Shown here in pieces: positions 26,704 through 32,768 of a DNA stretch of 32,768 bases. The stretch is from Pelotomaculum sp. PtaU1.Bin035 (lineage in GTDB: Bacteria; Bacillota; Desulfotomaculia; Desulfotomaculales; Pelotomaculaceae). The notes beneath the pieces were generated by a model. The model saw only the letters and a program-made list of their open reading frames with translations. It was not told the origin of the DNA and made no database searches. The stretch covers positions 1 through 32,768 of the forward strand of contig MVRN01000082.1 of NCBI GenBank assembly GCA_002067965.1, written 5' to 3'. Made by a program: the position numbers and the translations under genes. How positions within the stretch are numbered: the first letter of the stretch is position 1; every line of letters starts with the position of its first letter.

Positions 26704-26855
26704 TCCAACGGAGGAGGGCTGGCGCTTGCTTCAAGGCGGCAGACGCGCGTTTCAGGACGGAAGGGTGCCGCAGCCGCATCCCGTAAGTTGGTGGTGATCG
26801 GCCTTAGCGGTACCCCCCGGGAGTGTGAAGGCATCTTGAATGCAGGCTAACCGAA
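26704..26855 (+). other. GC-rich spacer between small subunit and beta subunit genes
   Basis: A strong GGAGGAGGG at 26711-26719 is followed 6 nt later by a TTG at 26726 that opens a frame of only 23 codons (to 26797); another frame continues unbroken from the previous stop to a TAA at 26848. Neither product looks like a known subunit. I cannot say whether it is coding. Confidence 0.3.
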
Positions 26856-28076
26856 ATGGGCGGACTTAATGTACTAGACTTATTCCAGGGTGTAGCGACG
26901 CTTTTCGCCGCGGAACCCAAAATTGCCATAGCCAGATTAGTACTTATAGCCTTAGGTTTTATATTGGTATACATGGGTTTCAAAGAATATCTCGAACCGC
27001 TGATCATGATCCCGATGGGTATCGGCATGGTCTCTGTCAACGCCGGGGTGCTCTTTTTGGGGGCCAAGGCCCTGGGGACAATATTTGTAGACCCGATGTT
27101 GTCCGACCCGGCGGATATAGTAAATATCATGCAGGTCGATTTTTTGCAGCCGATTTATACGTTAACGTTCAGCAACGGCTTGATCGCCTGCTTTGTCTTT
27201 ATGGGCATCGGCGTCATCACGGACGTGGGGTATGTCCTGGCCAGGCCTTTCACCAGCATGTTCATCGCCCTCTGCGCCGAATTTGGCAGCGTTGCTACGC
27301 TGCCGCTCGCTGTGGTCATGGGGCTTAACTTGCACGAGGCAGCCGCGATTTCGATCATTGGCGGGGCGGACGGCCCGATGGTGCTGTATACTTCACTAAT
27401 ACTGGCAAGACACCTCTTTGTTCCGATTACCATCGTGGCTTACCTTTACTTGAGCCTGACCTATGGTGGATATCCCTATTTAATTAGAGCACTTGTTCCG
27501 AAGAAATTGCGTGAAGTAAGAATGGATTTAACTTCGCTGCCCACAGTATCACGCGGTCAGAAATTTGCGTTTGCCGTTATGGGATGTACGGTGTTAAGTC
27601 TTCTTTTTCCCGTGGCTGCTCCTTTGTTCATGTCCTTCTTCGTGGGCGTGGCAATCCGTGAGTCCGGGGTTGCGCACTTTGTGGAATTATTGGAAGGTCC
27701 CCTGCTCTATGGCTCAACTTTTTTCCTTGGTTTGCTTTTAGGTGTGCTGTGTGAAGCGAGGACGATTCTTGACCCGAAAGTGCTTACCCTGCTCGTACTC
27801 GGGATGCTGGCCCTTCTGCTCTCCGGCATCGGGGGCATTATCGGCGGCATCATCATGTACTACATCAGCGGTAAGAAGTTTAACCCGGTAATCGGCATCT
27901 CCGGTGTTTCCTGCGTGCCCACGACAGCCAAAGTGGCCCAGAAAGAGGTTGGTAGGATTGACCCGAATAACATTATTTTGCCGTTTGCAGTCGGGGCGAA
28001 CGTCTGCGGCGTGATTACCACGGCCATCCTGACAGGTATTTACGTCACGATCGTCCCGCTGGTGGAAAAGCTATAG
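26856..28076 (+). CDS. Na+-translocating decarboxylase beta subunit (OadB/MmdB/GcdB family)
   Basis: This 406-residue membrane protein decarboxylates carboxy-biotin and pumps Na+ outward. It has about ten hydrophobic segments, and the hallmark IIGGADGPM motif includes the essential Asp at residue 172 (equivalent to Asp203 of Klebsiella OadB). The C-terminal half contains the second repeat with GVSCVPTTAKVAQ and GANVCGVI. No alpha (carboxyltransferase) gene is adjacent, so the acid decarboxylated (methylmalonyl-CoA, oxaloacetate or glutaconyl-CoA) is undecided; methylmalonyl-CoA would suit a propionate-metabolising anaerobe. The Shine-Dalgarno for ATG 26856 is weak (GCAGG), which hints at coupling to translation upstream. 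Confidence 0.92.
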   Translation: MGGLNVLDLFQGVATLFAAEPKIAIARLVLIALGFILVYMGFKEYLEPLIMIPMGIGMVSVNAGVLFLGAKALGTIFVDPMLSDPADIVNIMQVDFLQPIYTLTFSNGLIACFVFMGIGVITDVGYVLARPFTSMFIALCAEFGSVATLPLAVVMGLNLHEAAAISIIGGADGPMVLYTSLILARHLFVPITIVAYLYLSLTYGGYPYLIRALVPKKLREVRMDLTSLPTVSRGQKFAFAVMGCTVLSLLFPVAAPLFMSFFVGVAIRESGVAHFVELLEGPLLYGSTFFLGLLLGVLCEARTILDPKVLTLLVLGMLALLLSGIGGIIGGIIMYYISGKKFNPVIGISGVSCVPTTAKVAQKEVGRIDPNNIILPFAVGANVCGVITTAILTGIYVTIVPLVEKL

Positions 28077-28077
28077 A

Positions 28078-28284
28078 ATGAGCAGCGGGAGCATGAAATT
28101 TTGGCTGGCCGGAGTTCTAATCTCGCTGACCGGGGTAGCGATGGCAAGGATTGTGGCGCGCGTTGCGGACGGCAATACAGTGTTGATGGCCGTAATTTAT
28201 ATTCTGGGAGTAGCTTTAGCCCTTGCCGGGCTTTTCATTGTCACTTTCGGGATGGAAAAAGAGACTGCCGGGAGGAAGAAGTAG
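28078..28284 (+). CDS. Small two-helix membrane protein after the decarboxylase beta subunit
   Basis: This 68-residue protein starts one base after the beta-subunit stop codon, so it is almost certainly co-translated. It has two hydrophobic helices (about residues 7-25 and 35-58) and a charged Lys/Arg-rich tail (GMEKETAGRKK). I do not recognise a family. It may be an extra structural subunit of the decarboxylase or simply a co-expressed membrane protein. An internal ATG at 28093 sits only 2 nt after AGCGGGAG and is less likely. Confidence 0.7.
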   Translation: MSSGSMKFWLAGVLISLTGVAMARIVARVADGNTVLMAVIYILGVALALAGLFIVTFGMEKETAGRKK

Positions 28285-28431
28285 TACTGGAGGCGGGTAT
28301 ATAAAGAAATTTTGGATAGTTAAGGTGTGTCGCTACAAGTCCCGTCCATGTCGGCGGGGCAATATATTATAATCTGAATGAGGGTACAATTTGTCAAAGT
28401 TGGTAAATTGGACTTTTAAAACAGCTCCTGT

Positions 28432-29121
28432 TTATATGAAAAATTCAATAATGCCGATTATTATCAACATTAAACCGGCAATGTAAGCCGCTTTCTTACC
28501 GGTCCACCTGGAGAGGCAACCGCGTCCGAGACGGTTTCCTCCCAAAAAGAATATGATGCTTATTAGTGCGGATAAAAAGGCCGTTAATTCCGGTTCTAAG
28601 CCTGCCATACCTCCTGCCACGCCTCCGGCCAGGTTATTTAATGATAAGGCGGTGCCTAGAAGACATGCTTCCTTAAAGTCAATGGTACCTGAACAATCCT
28701 GGTCAACAGAGGCCGGTTCTTTAAGGATTTGGATAAGAAGTCCCAAACTTTTTATTCGTAAAGTGAAAAAGGTTTTTAAAGCTTCGCCGTTATTGATTTC
28801 TTTTTTTATAATTTCCTTTTCCGTTTTTATACTGTTGTTCTCGCTTGGCTCCGCCCAGGATTGAAGCATAGTCCAAACTCCAGCGGCGATTAGCGCCGCT
28901 GAGCTGATAAAATCAGCCCGGGTCGGGGGTAACAGGGTAAAAAAATACAAGCCTGTTTTCATGGCCCAAAATGTGCTTAGGCCGGTCAATAAGGCTATCA
29001 ATAAATTTGAAAGAATGGGGAGCTTGATGTTTTTTATTCCGTAGACAATTCCTATGCCGAAGCTATCCATGCTGATAGAAATTATCAGCATAACTATTAA
29101 GAACACGGTCAAAGCTTTCAC
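28432..29121 (-). CDS. ytaF: Sporulation membrane protein YtaF
   Basis: This 229-residue protein is related to MntP/YtaF-type exporters. It has about six hydrophobic segments, the first including SMDSFGIGIVYGIKN (conserved Asp) and a repeat in the second half (LGTALSLNNLAGGVAGG). An EF-hand-like stretch DQDCSGTIDFKEA lies in the loop between the halves, typical of YtaF. The GTG start at 29121 has AAGTAAGG just upstream. YtaF is a sporulation protein by homology and supports a spore-forming host; its relation to MntP suggests transport of Mn2+ or a similar ion. It lies next to a Mn2+ riboswitch and a TerC-family gene on the other strand. Confidence 0.88.
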   Translation of the reverse strand: MKALTVFLIVMLIISISMDSFGIGIVYGIKNIKLPILSNLLIALLTGLSTFWAMKTGLYFFTLLPPTRADFISSAALIAAGVWTMLQSWAEPSENNSIKTEKEIIKKEINNGEALKTFFTLRIKSLGLLIQILKEPASVDQDCSGTIDFKEACLLGTALSLNNLAGGVAGGMAGLEPELTAFLSALISIIFFLGGNRLGRGCLSRWTGKKAAYIAGLMLIIIGIIEFFI

Positions 29122-29286
29122 CTTACTTGATGTAAATAATTTTTATAAGATTTGTATATGCGCCTAGCTGGGGATTAGTGTCTGTCTTGATTGCAGGCTA
29201 ATTAAGTTGGGGAATTTAATTTTAACAGAAAGGATTTAATTGCAGGGTGGAGAATTGCTTATTATTATATTCAGGGGGGTGTGCAT

Positions 29287-29407
29287 ATGACAGAAACGAG
29301 GATAAAGCCGTTAATTGACGAGAAACTTTGAAAAAGAAAAAGAAGTAGTATTTTATTCTGAAGGTGTTGACAAGGAAATAGTTAATCTATATAGTCCAAG
29401 ATGTTAA
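29287..29407 (+). pseudogene. Possible short frameshifted ORF leading into the riboswitch
   Basis: GGGGGGTG at 29274-29281 precedes ATG 29287, which opens a 14-codon frame ending CTT TGA at 29326-29331. Shifting +1 at CTT continues with GAA AAA GAA and a reasonable acidic/basic peptide (VVFYSEGVDKEIVNLY) to a TAA at 29405, inside the riboswitch P1. It is either a decayed gene, a sequence indel or an unusual leader peptide. The 165 bases before it (29122-29286), between it and ytaF, show no clear gene. Confidence 0.35.
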
Positions 29408-29503
29408 AGGGGAGTAGCAAGCAACATAACGCTGGTAAAATCAACAGCCGGTTTATTTGATTTTACAGTTGGGGAAGCGCCAGCTTGCGAGACTTTCAAC
29501 ATG
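29400..29503 (+). ncRNA. yybP-ykoY manganese riboswitch aptamer
   Basis: The conserved 5' element AAAGGGGAGTAGC (29406-29418) and 3' element CTTGCGAGAC (29484-29493) of the yybP-ykoY class are both present, and the ends pair as P1 (ATGTTAAAG at 29401-29409 with CTTTCAACAT at 29493-29502, one bulge). The family senses Mn2+ and normally controls TerC, MntP or P-type exporters; here it precedes a TerC-family gene. Confidence 0.88.
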
Positions 29504-29540
29504 CTCATTTTTTGGTGGCCATGTTAAAAGCCTTATTTTT
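29493..29540 (+). terminator. Riboswitch expression platform (alternative terminator)
   Basis: The 3' strand of P1, CTTTCAACATG (29493-29503), can instead pair with CATGTTAAAAG (29520-29530) with one mismatch, followed by CCTTATTTTTTT. This terminator and P1 exclude each other, so Mn2+ binding should favour read-through (an ON switch). Confidence 0.75.
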
Positions 29541-29640
29541 TTATTCAGGTTATGAGGCGGAATATTGATTATTACGCAAATTTACCTTTAGTGTCTCATT
29601 TTGGTTCTTCTTTTTAAGAAAAGGAAGGAGTGGCTAAGAA

Positions 29641-30327
29641 TTGTTTGGTTCAGAGGTTGTAATCTCCATACTGAGCATTATTGTCATTGATATTGTTTTA
29701 GGCGGCGATAATGCCGTTATGATCGCCATGGCTTGTAAAGCCCTTCCGGCGGAGCAAAGAAAAAAAGCAATTATATTGGGCACCGCCGGTGCTGTCATTG
29801 TACGTGTAGCTTTGACTGCTATTGCCCTGTATCTATTAAAAATTCCTTTGTTACAGTTCGCTGGAGGCGTTTTGCTGGTCTGGATTGCCCTGAAGCTTTT
29901 GCTGGAGGAAAAGGATATAGAATGCAAAGTTGGAAAGAGCTTGATCAATGCGATAAAAATTATCATTATGGCAGATGTCGTGATGGGTATTGATAATGTC
30001 TTAGGTATCGCCGGCGCCGCTCAGGGGAGCCTGGAGAGAGTCATCTTCGGCTTGCTTTTCAGTGTTCCCATCATCGTATGGGGCAGCACAATTATCCTGA
30101 AATGGCTGGATCGATACCCGGGCATAGTCTATGTCGGGGCTGGTGTCCTGGCCTTTACAGCGGGGAAGATGATTGTTAAGGATATTATCATATATAGAAA
30201 TATCGGGCAGTACGTCCCTTACTTTGATTTTGCGCTTCCCGTAGCTGTTTTAATTTTCGTGCTCGTGACCGGGCTCTATATAAATAGAATAGTTAAATGC
30301 AAAGAAGTCGGCAAAGATAATGTTTAG
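29641..30327 (+). CDS. TerC-family (YjbE/Alx-like) integral membrane metal exporter
   Basis: This 228-residue membrane protein has about seven hydrophobic helices. Two repeated acidic signatures typical of TerC proteins, DIVLGGDNAV near residue 17-26 and ADVVMGIDNVLGIAGAA near 112-128, place conserved Asp residues in the membrane core. The start is TTG at 29641, about 10 nt after GGAAGGAGTGG. The family is linked to Mn2+ efflux, including metalation of exported enzymes, and the upstream yybP-ykoY riboswitch supports regulation by Mn2+. The tail is basic and short. Confidence 0.9.
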   Translation: MFGSEVVISILSIIVIDIVLGGDNAVMIAMACKALPAEQRKKAIILGTAGAVIVRVALTAIALYLLKIPLLQFAGGVLLVWIALKLLLEEKDIECKVGKSLINAIKIIIMADVVMGIDNVLGIAGAAQGSLERVIFGLLFSVPIIVWGSTIILKWLDRYPGIVYVGAGVLAFTAGKMIVKDIIIYRNIGQYVPYFDFALPVAVLIFVLVTGLYINRIVKCKEVGKDNV

Positions 30328-30348
30328 TATATTTCAACTGTTCATTTC

Positions 30349-30377
30349 TTGACTTTTGGGTGGGAAACCGTTAAAAT
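30349..30377 (+). promoter_or_regulatory. Promoter of the tRNA-Pro unit
   Basis: TTGACT at 30349-30354, a 17-bp spacer, TAAAAT at 30372-30377, 25 nt before the tRNA. Confidence 0.65.
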
Positions 30378-30402
30378 AATTGTTGTATGTATCAGGTTTT
30401 GT

Positions 30403-30480
30403 CGGGGCGTAGCTCAGTTTGGCTAGAGCGCTACCTTGGGGTGGTAGAGGCCGCACGTTCAAGTCGTGTCGCTCCGACCA
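30403..30480 (+). tRNA. tRNA-Pro, anticodon GGG
   Basis: This is a full cloverleaf with the acceptor stem CGGGGCG/CGCTCCG (one wobble, C1-G72 pair typical of tRNA-Pro), D arm with GCTCAG, anticodon stem CTACC/GGTAG around the loop TTGGGGT (anticodon GGG), T loop TTCAAGT, and encoded A-CCA at the 3' end. Confidence 0.95.
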
Positions 30481-30508
30481 TTTAAATTTAAATTATGGGG
30501 TTGCGAAA

Positions 30509-30589
30509 ATGCATCCTGTGAATAATGAAAGTTGTAATGCCGTGGAAATTCTTGAGAGTTTTATACGCTGGTTGTTACGCCGCAAGTAA
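30509..30589 (+). CDS. Possible 26-residue peptide after tRNA-Pro
   Basis: This short frame starts with ATG at 30509, 8 nt after TGGGG, and ends with TAA. The product is amphipathic with a basic tail (ESFIRWLLRRK). It lies between the tRNA and its terminator, so it would be on the tRNA transcript. Coding is unproven. Confidence 0.3.
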   Translation: MHPVNNESCNAVEILESFIRWLLRRK

Positions 30590-30609
30590 ATTAATATGTA
30601 CACTTATAC

Positions 30610-30638
30610 GCGCCGACACCAAAAGCTGGCGCTTTTTT
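30610..30638 (+). terminator. Rho-independent terminator of the tRNA-Pro unit
   Basis: Stem GCGCC/GGCGC (30610-30614 with 30628-30632) with a 13-nt loop, then TTTTTT. Confidence 0.7.
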
Positions 30639-30693
30639 GTTTCCAATGATGTTAATGCAGAAGAATAATGTTGTCAATTCCGGAGGTGCACAA

Positions 30694-32768
30694 TTGTTTT
30701 CGAACCCTTCTGATATCAAAGAGGCGTTCAGGTGTCTCAAACCCCACGATCATTTTTGCCTGCTCTACGAAGCGCCGGAAGAGTGGCGGGTTGCTGTTAT
30801 CTCATTTCTTATCGCAGGCCTTGAGCAAGGCGGCAAATGCATCTATATCGCGGATACCTATACAGCCGGTCAAATTCGCAATTATCTTTATGAAGAAGGA
30901 GTTGATGCCGCTGCTGCTGAGGCGTCCGGTCAACTCTTAATTTTTCAAGAAGCCGGGGTTTACACGAAAGAAGGCACCTTCGATCCTGACCGTATGAGCG
31001 CATTTCTGGCCGGTGAAACCCGGAAAGCTATTGCCGGTGGTTGCCCGGCTTTATACATAACCAGTGAGATGACTTGGGCGCGAAAGGGCTGCCCGGGTGC
31101 TGAAAAGTTGTTAGAATATGAGGCCAAGCTAAACCGGGACTTCTTCCCAAAGTACCCCTGTATCGCACTCTGTCAGTACGGTATGAACAACTTTGACCCT
31201 GATATTATCAAAGGGGTGCTAATGACCCACCCGGTACTGATACGTGGTGGCCGTGTTTACCAAAACTTCTACTATGTCCTCCCTGAAGAGTACCTGAGTC
31301 CAAACCGGAGCGGGAAAGAAGTGTGGCGCTGGCTTGACAATCTGGAACGCGAGCGGATAAATAAACACGAAACCACAGAGCGCAAACAGATAGAGGGGGC
31401 GCTACGGGAGAGCGAGAACAGGTACAAGGTTTTATTTGAACAAGCCAACGACGCCATCTTATTAATGCAGGAAGATACTATTGTGGATTGTAATATGAAA
31501 GCTCAAACTATGTTTGGCTGCAAGCGGGATGAAATCATTGGCAAGACACATTACCATTACTCTCCTTCTGTTCAGCCGTGCGGGACAGAGTCAAGGAAAA
31601 AAGCAATAGAAAAAATTAAAGCCGTTCTTAACGGCGAGCAGCAGTATTTCGAGTGGCAATATAGTCGCCTGGACGGTACTGCCTTCATGGCGGAAGTCAG
31701 TCTGAGCAGGTTTAAGCTTCGAGGCAAGGTAATGATCCAGGCAATCATTCGAGACGTCACCGAGCGCAAACGGGCGGAGGAGGCAATTATAGAAAGTGGG
31801 GAGCAATACCGCCGGATAGTTGAAACCGCCAATGAGGGTATCTGGATTATTGATGCTGGAAACAGGACAATTTTTGCCAATAAAAAACTGGCCGAAATGT
31901 TTGGCTATACAGTGGAAGAGATGATGGGCAAGTCAATGTTCTCGTTTCTTTATGAGGAGCACGGGAATGTCGCCCTGGCCAAAATAAATCGCCGCCGGAA
32001 GGGTATCCTTGAGCAGCTCGAATCCAAGTTTCGCCGTACAGACGGTTCGGAATTATGGGCAATTGTATCCGTAACGCCATTCTTCGATAAATATAACAAT
32101 TACACTGGAGCGTTGGGGATGATTACCGATATCACCGGGCGTAGGCGGGCCGAGAAGGCACTGCAAAAAAGCAATGAAGAGCTGATGGCAGCCAACGAAG
32201 AACTGTTAGCCATTAATGGAGAGCTGCTGTCAACCGAAGAAGAGCTAAAGCAACAGTTTGAGAAGCTGCAGGAAAGCCAGGCGGCTCTGGCGTCAGCCAA
32301 CCAGCAGCTTCAGGATATAATCGAATTTCTTCCCGATGCAACCTTTGTTATTGACAGCGACAAAAAAATAATTGCCTGGAACAGGGCAATTGAAAAAATG
32401 ACCGGGGTACCTAAAGAAGAAGTGCTGGGCAAGGGCGATTACGCCTATTCAAAAGTATTTTACGAAACATCACGTCTATGTCTGATCGATTATGCTTTTA
32501 GTAAAGATGAAAATGCAAGGCCGATGTACGACGTTTTTAAAAGGGAAGGTTTATTGGTGCATGGATCGTCATTTGTGCCCACAATGTGCGGGGGAAGGGG
32601 CGCCTATGTCTGGGGTATTGCTGCTCCCCTTTTTGATAGAGAAGGGAACATGGTGGGAGCAATTGAGACCATCAGAGATATAACCGAACAAAAGCAACTG
32701 GAGGAGCGGCTAAAATACCTGAGCCTGCACGATCCTCTCACCGGCCTGCTAAACCGCGCCTATTTTGA
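30694..32768 (+). CDS. MEDS-PAS-PAS-PAS-GGDEF signalling protein, truncated by window end
   Basis: At least 691 residues are present, open to the window edge. The order is an N-terminal MEDS domain (about residues 10-175, starting with the family-type HDHFCLLYE), PAS 1 (about 239-352, ENRYKVLFEQANDAILLM to IRDVTERKRAEEA), PAS 2 (about 368-480), an acidic coiled coil of NEELLAINGELL type (about 485-540), PAS 3 (about 540-665) and the start of a GGDEF domain (LHDPLTGLLNRAYF). The start is TTG at 30694, 5 nt after GGAGGTG. It is probably a diguanylate cyclase that responds to a small molecule or redox signal through MEDS/PAS; whether an EAL domain follows cannot be seen. Confidence 0.9.
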   Translation, partial: MFSNPSDIKEAFRCLKPHDHFCLLYEAPEEWRVAVISFLIAGLEQGGKCIYIADTYTAGQIRNYLYEEGVDAAAAEASGQLLIFQEAGVYTKEGTFDPDRMSAFLAGETRKAIAGGCPALYITSEMTWARKGCPGAEKLLEYEAKLNRDFFPKYPCIALCQYGMNNFDPDIIKGVLMTHPVLIRGGRVYQNFYYVLPEEYLSPNRSGKEVWRWLDNLERERINKHETTERKQIEGALRESENRYKVLFEQANDAILLMQEDTIVDCNMKAQTMFGCKRDEIIGKTHYHYSPSVQPCGTESRKKAIEKIKAVLNGEQQYFEWQYSRLDGTAFMAEVSLSRFKLRGKVMIQAIIRDVTERKRAEEAIIESGEQYRRIVETANEGIWIIDAGNRTIFANKKLAEMFGYTVEEMMGKSMFSFLYEEHGNVALAKINRRRKGILEQLESKFRRTDGSELWAIVSVTPFFDKYNNYTGALGMITDITGRRRAEKALQKSNEELMAANEELLAINGELLSTEEELKQQFEKLQESQAALASANQQLQDIIEFLPDATFVIDSDKKIIAWNRAIEKMTGVPKEEVLGKGDYAYSKVFYETSRLCLIDYAFSKDENARPMYDVFKREGLLVHGSSFVPTMCGGRGAYVWGIAAPLFDREGNMVGAIETIRDITEQKQLEERLKYLSLHDPLTGLLNRAYF

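Noticed and set aside
30668-30940. Frame overlapping the MEDS gene start
   Set aside because: It is in another frame; the MEDS-PAS frame from TTG 30694 stays open to the window end with clear domains.

Overview
The window looks like chromosomal DNA of an anaerobic, spore-forming, low-to-moderate-GC Firmicute, most like the Desulfotomaculum/Pelotomaculum group. This placement is inferred from gene content: the YtaF sporulation protein, PerR with a reverse rubrerythrin, MinD-type ATPases with inserted ferredoxins, a Na+-translocating decarboxylase membrane part, and frequent TTG/GTG starts. No sequence search was run.

Layout. 1-2570: 3' three quarters of a 23S rRNA, a 5S rRNA, a small repeat and a terminator. 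2676-4101: NADP-type isocitrate dehydrogenase with its own terminator. 4296-5030: an unrecognised membrane protein. 5202-10236: the most distinctive block, nine genes for metal/Fe-S cofactor handling: NifU-like scaffold, NifX-fold protein, two DUF5320-like Gly-rich small proteins, two MinD-type ATPases each with an inserted 2[4Fe-4S] domain, a second NifX-fold protein, an Mrp/NBP35 ATPase and a ferredoxin. It resembles the anaerobe-specific 'orange protein' (ORP) complex described in Desulfovibrio, with added scaffold, ferredoxin and DUF5320 partners. 10372-16536: a MarR-controlled efflux operon (MarR, two membrane-fusion proteins, two ABC half-transporters) whose promoter overlaps a perfect 50-bp palindrome.

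16542-20423: an acyl-CoA ligase and a FabF-type ketoacyl synthase facing away from each other, then a tRNA-modifying dehydratase (TcdA). 20572-21838: PerR with a perfect PerR box over its own -10, followed by a reverse rubrerythrin, together an oxidative-stress module. 22032-23852: an isolated ABC-2 polysaccharide-type exporter pair. 23983-26036: NfeD, flotillin-like FloA and a small anchored protein. 26237-28284: biotin carrier, a 37-residue OadG-like peptide, the decarboxylase beta subunit and a small membrane protein, without the carboxyltransferase alpha subunit. 28432-30327: YtaF (minus strand) and a TerC-family exporter preceded by a convincing yybP-ykoY Mn2+ riboswitch with a mutually exclusive terminator. 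30403-30638: tRNA-Pro(GGG) unit. 30694-32768: a MEDS-PAS-PAS-PAS-GGDEF signalling protein cut by the window end.

How it fits together: two themes recur, handling of Fe-S/metal centres under anaerobiosis (5.2-10.2 kb) and metal/peroxide homeostasis (PerR-rubrerythrin, Mn2+ riboswitch-TerC). Two genes (marR and the ABC-2 permease) appear to start at the rare ATT codon.
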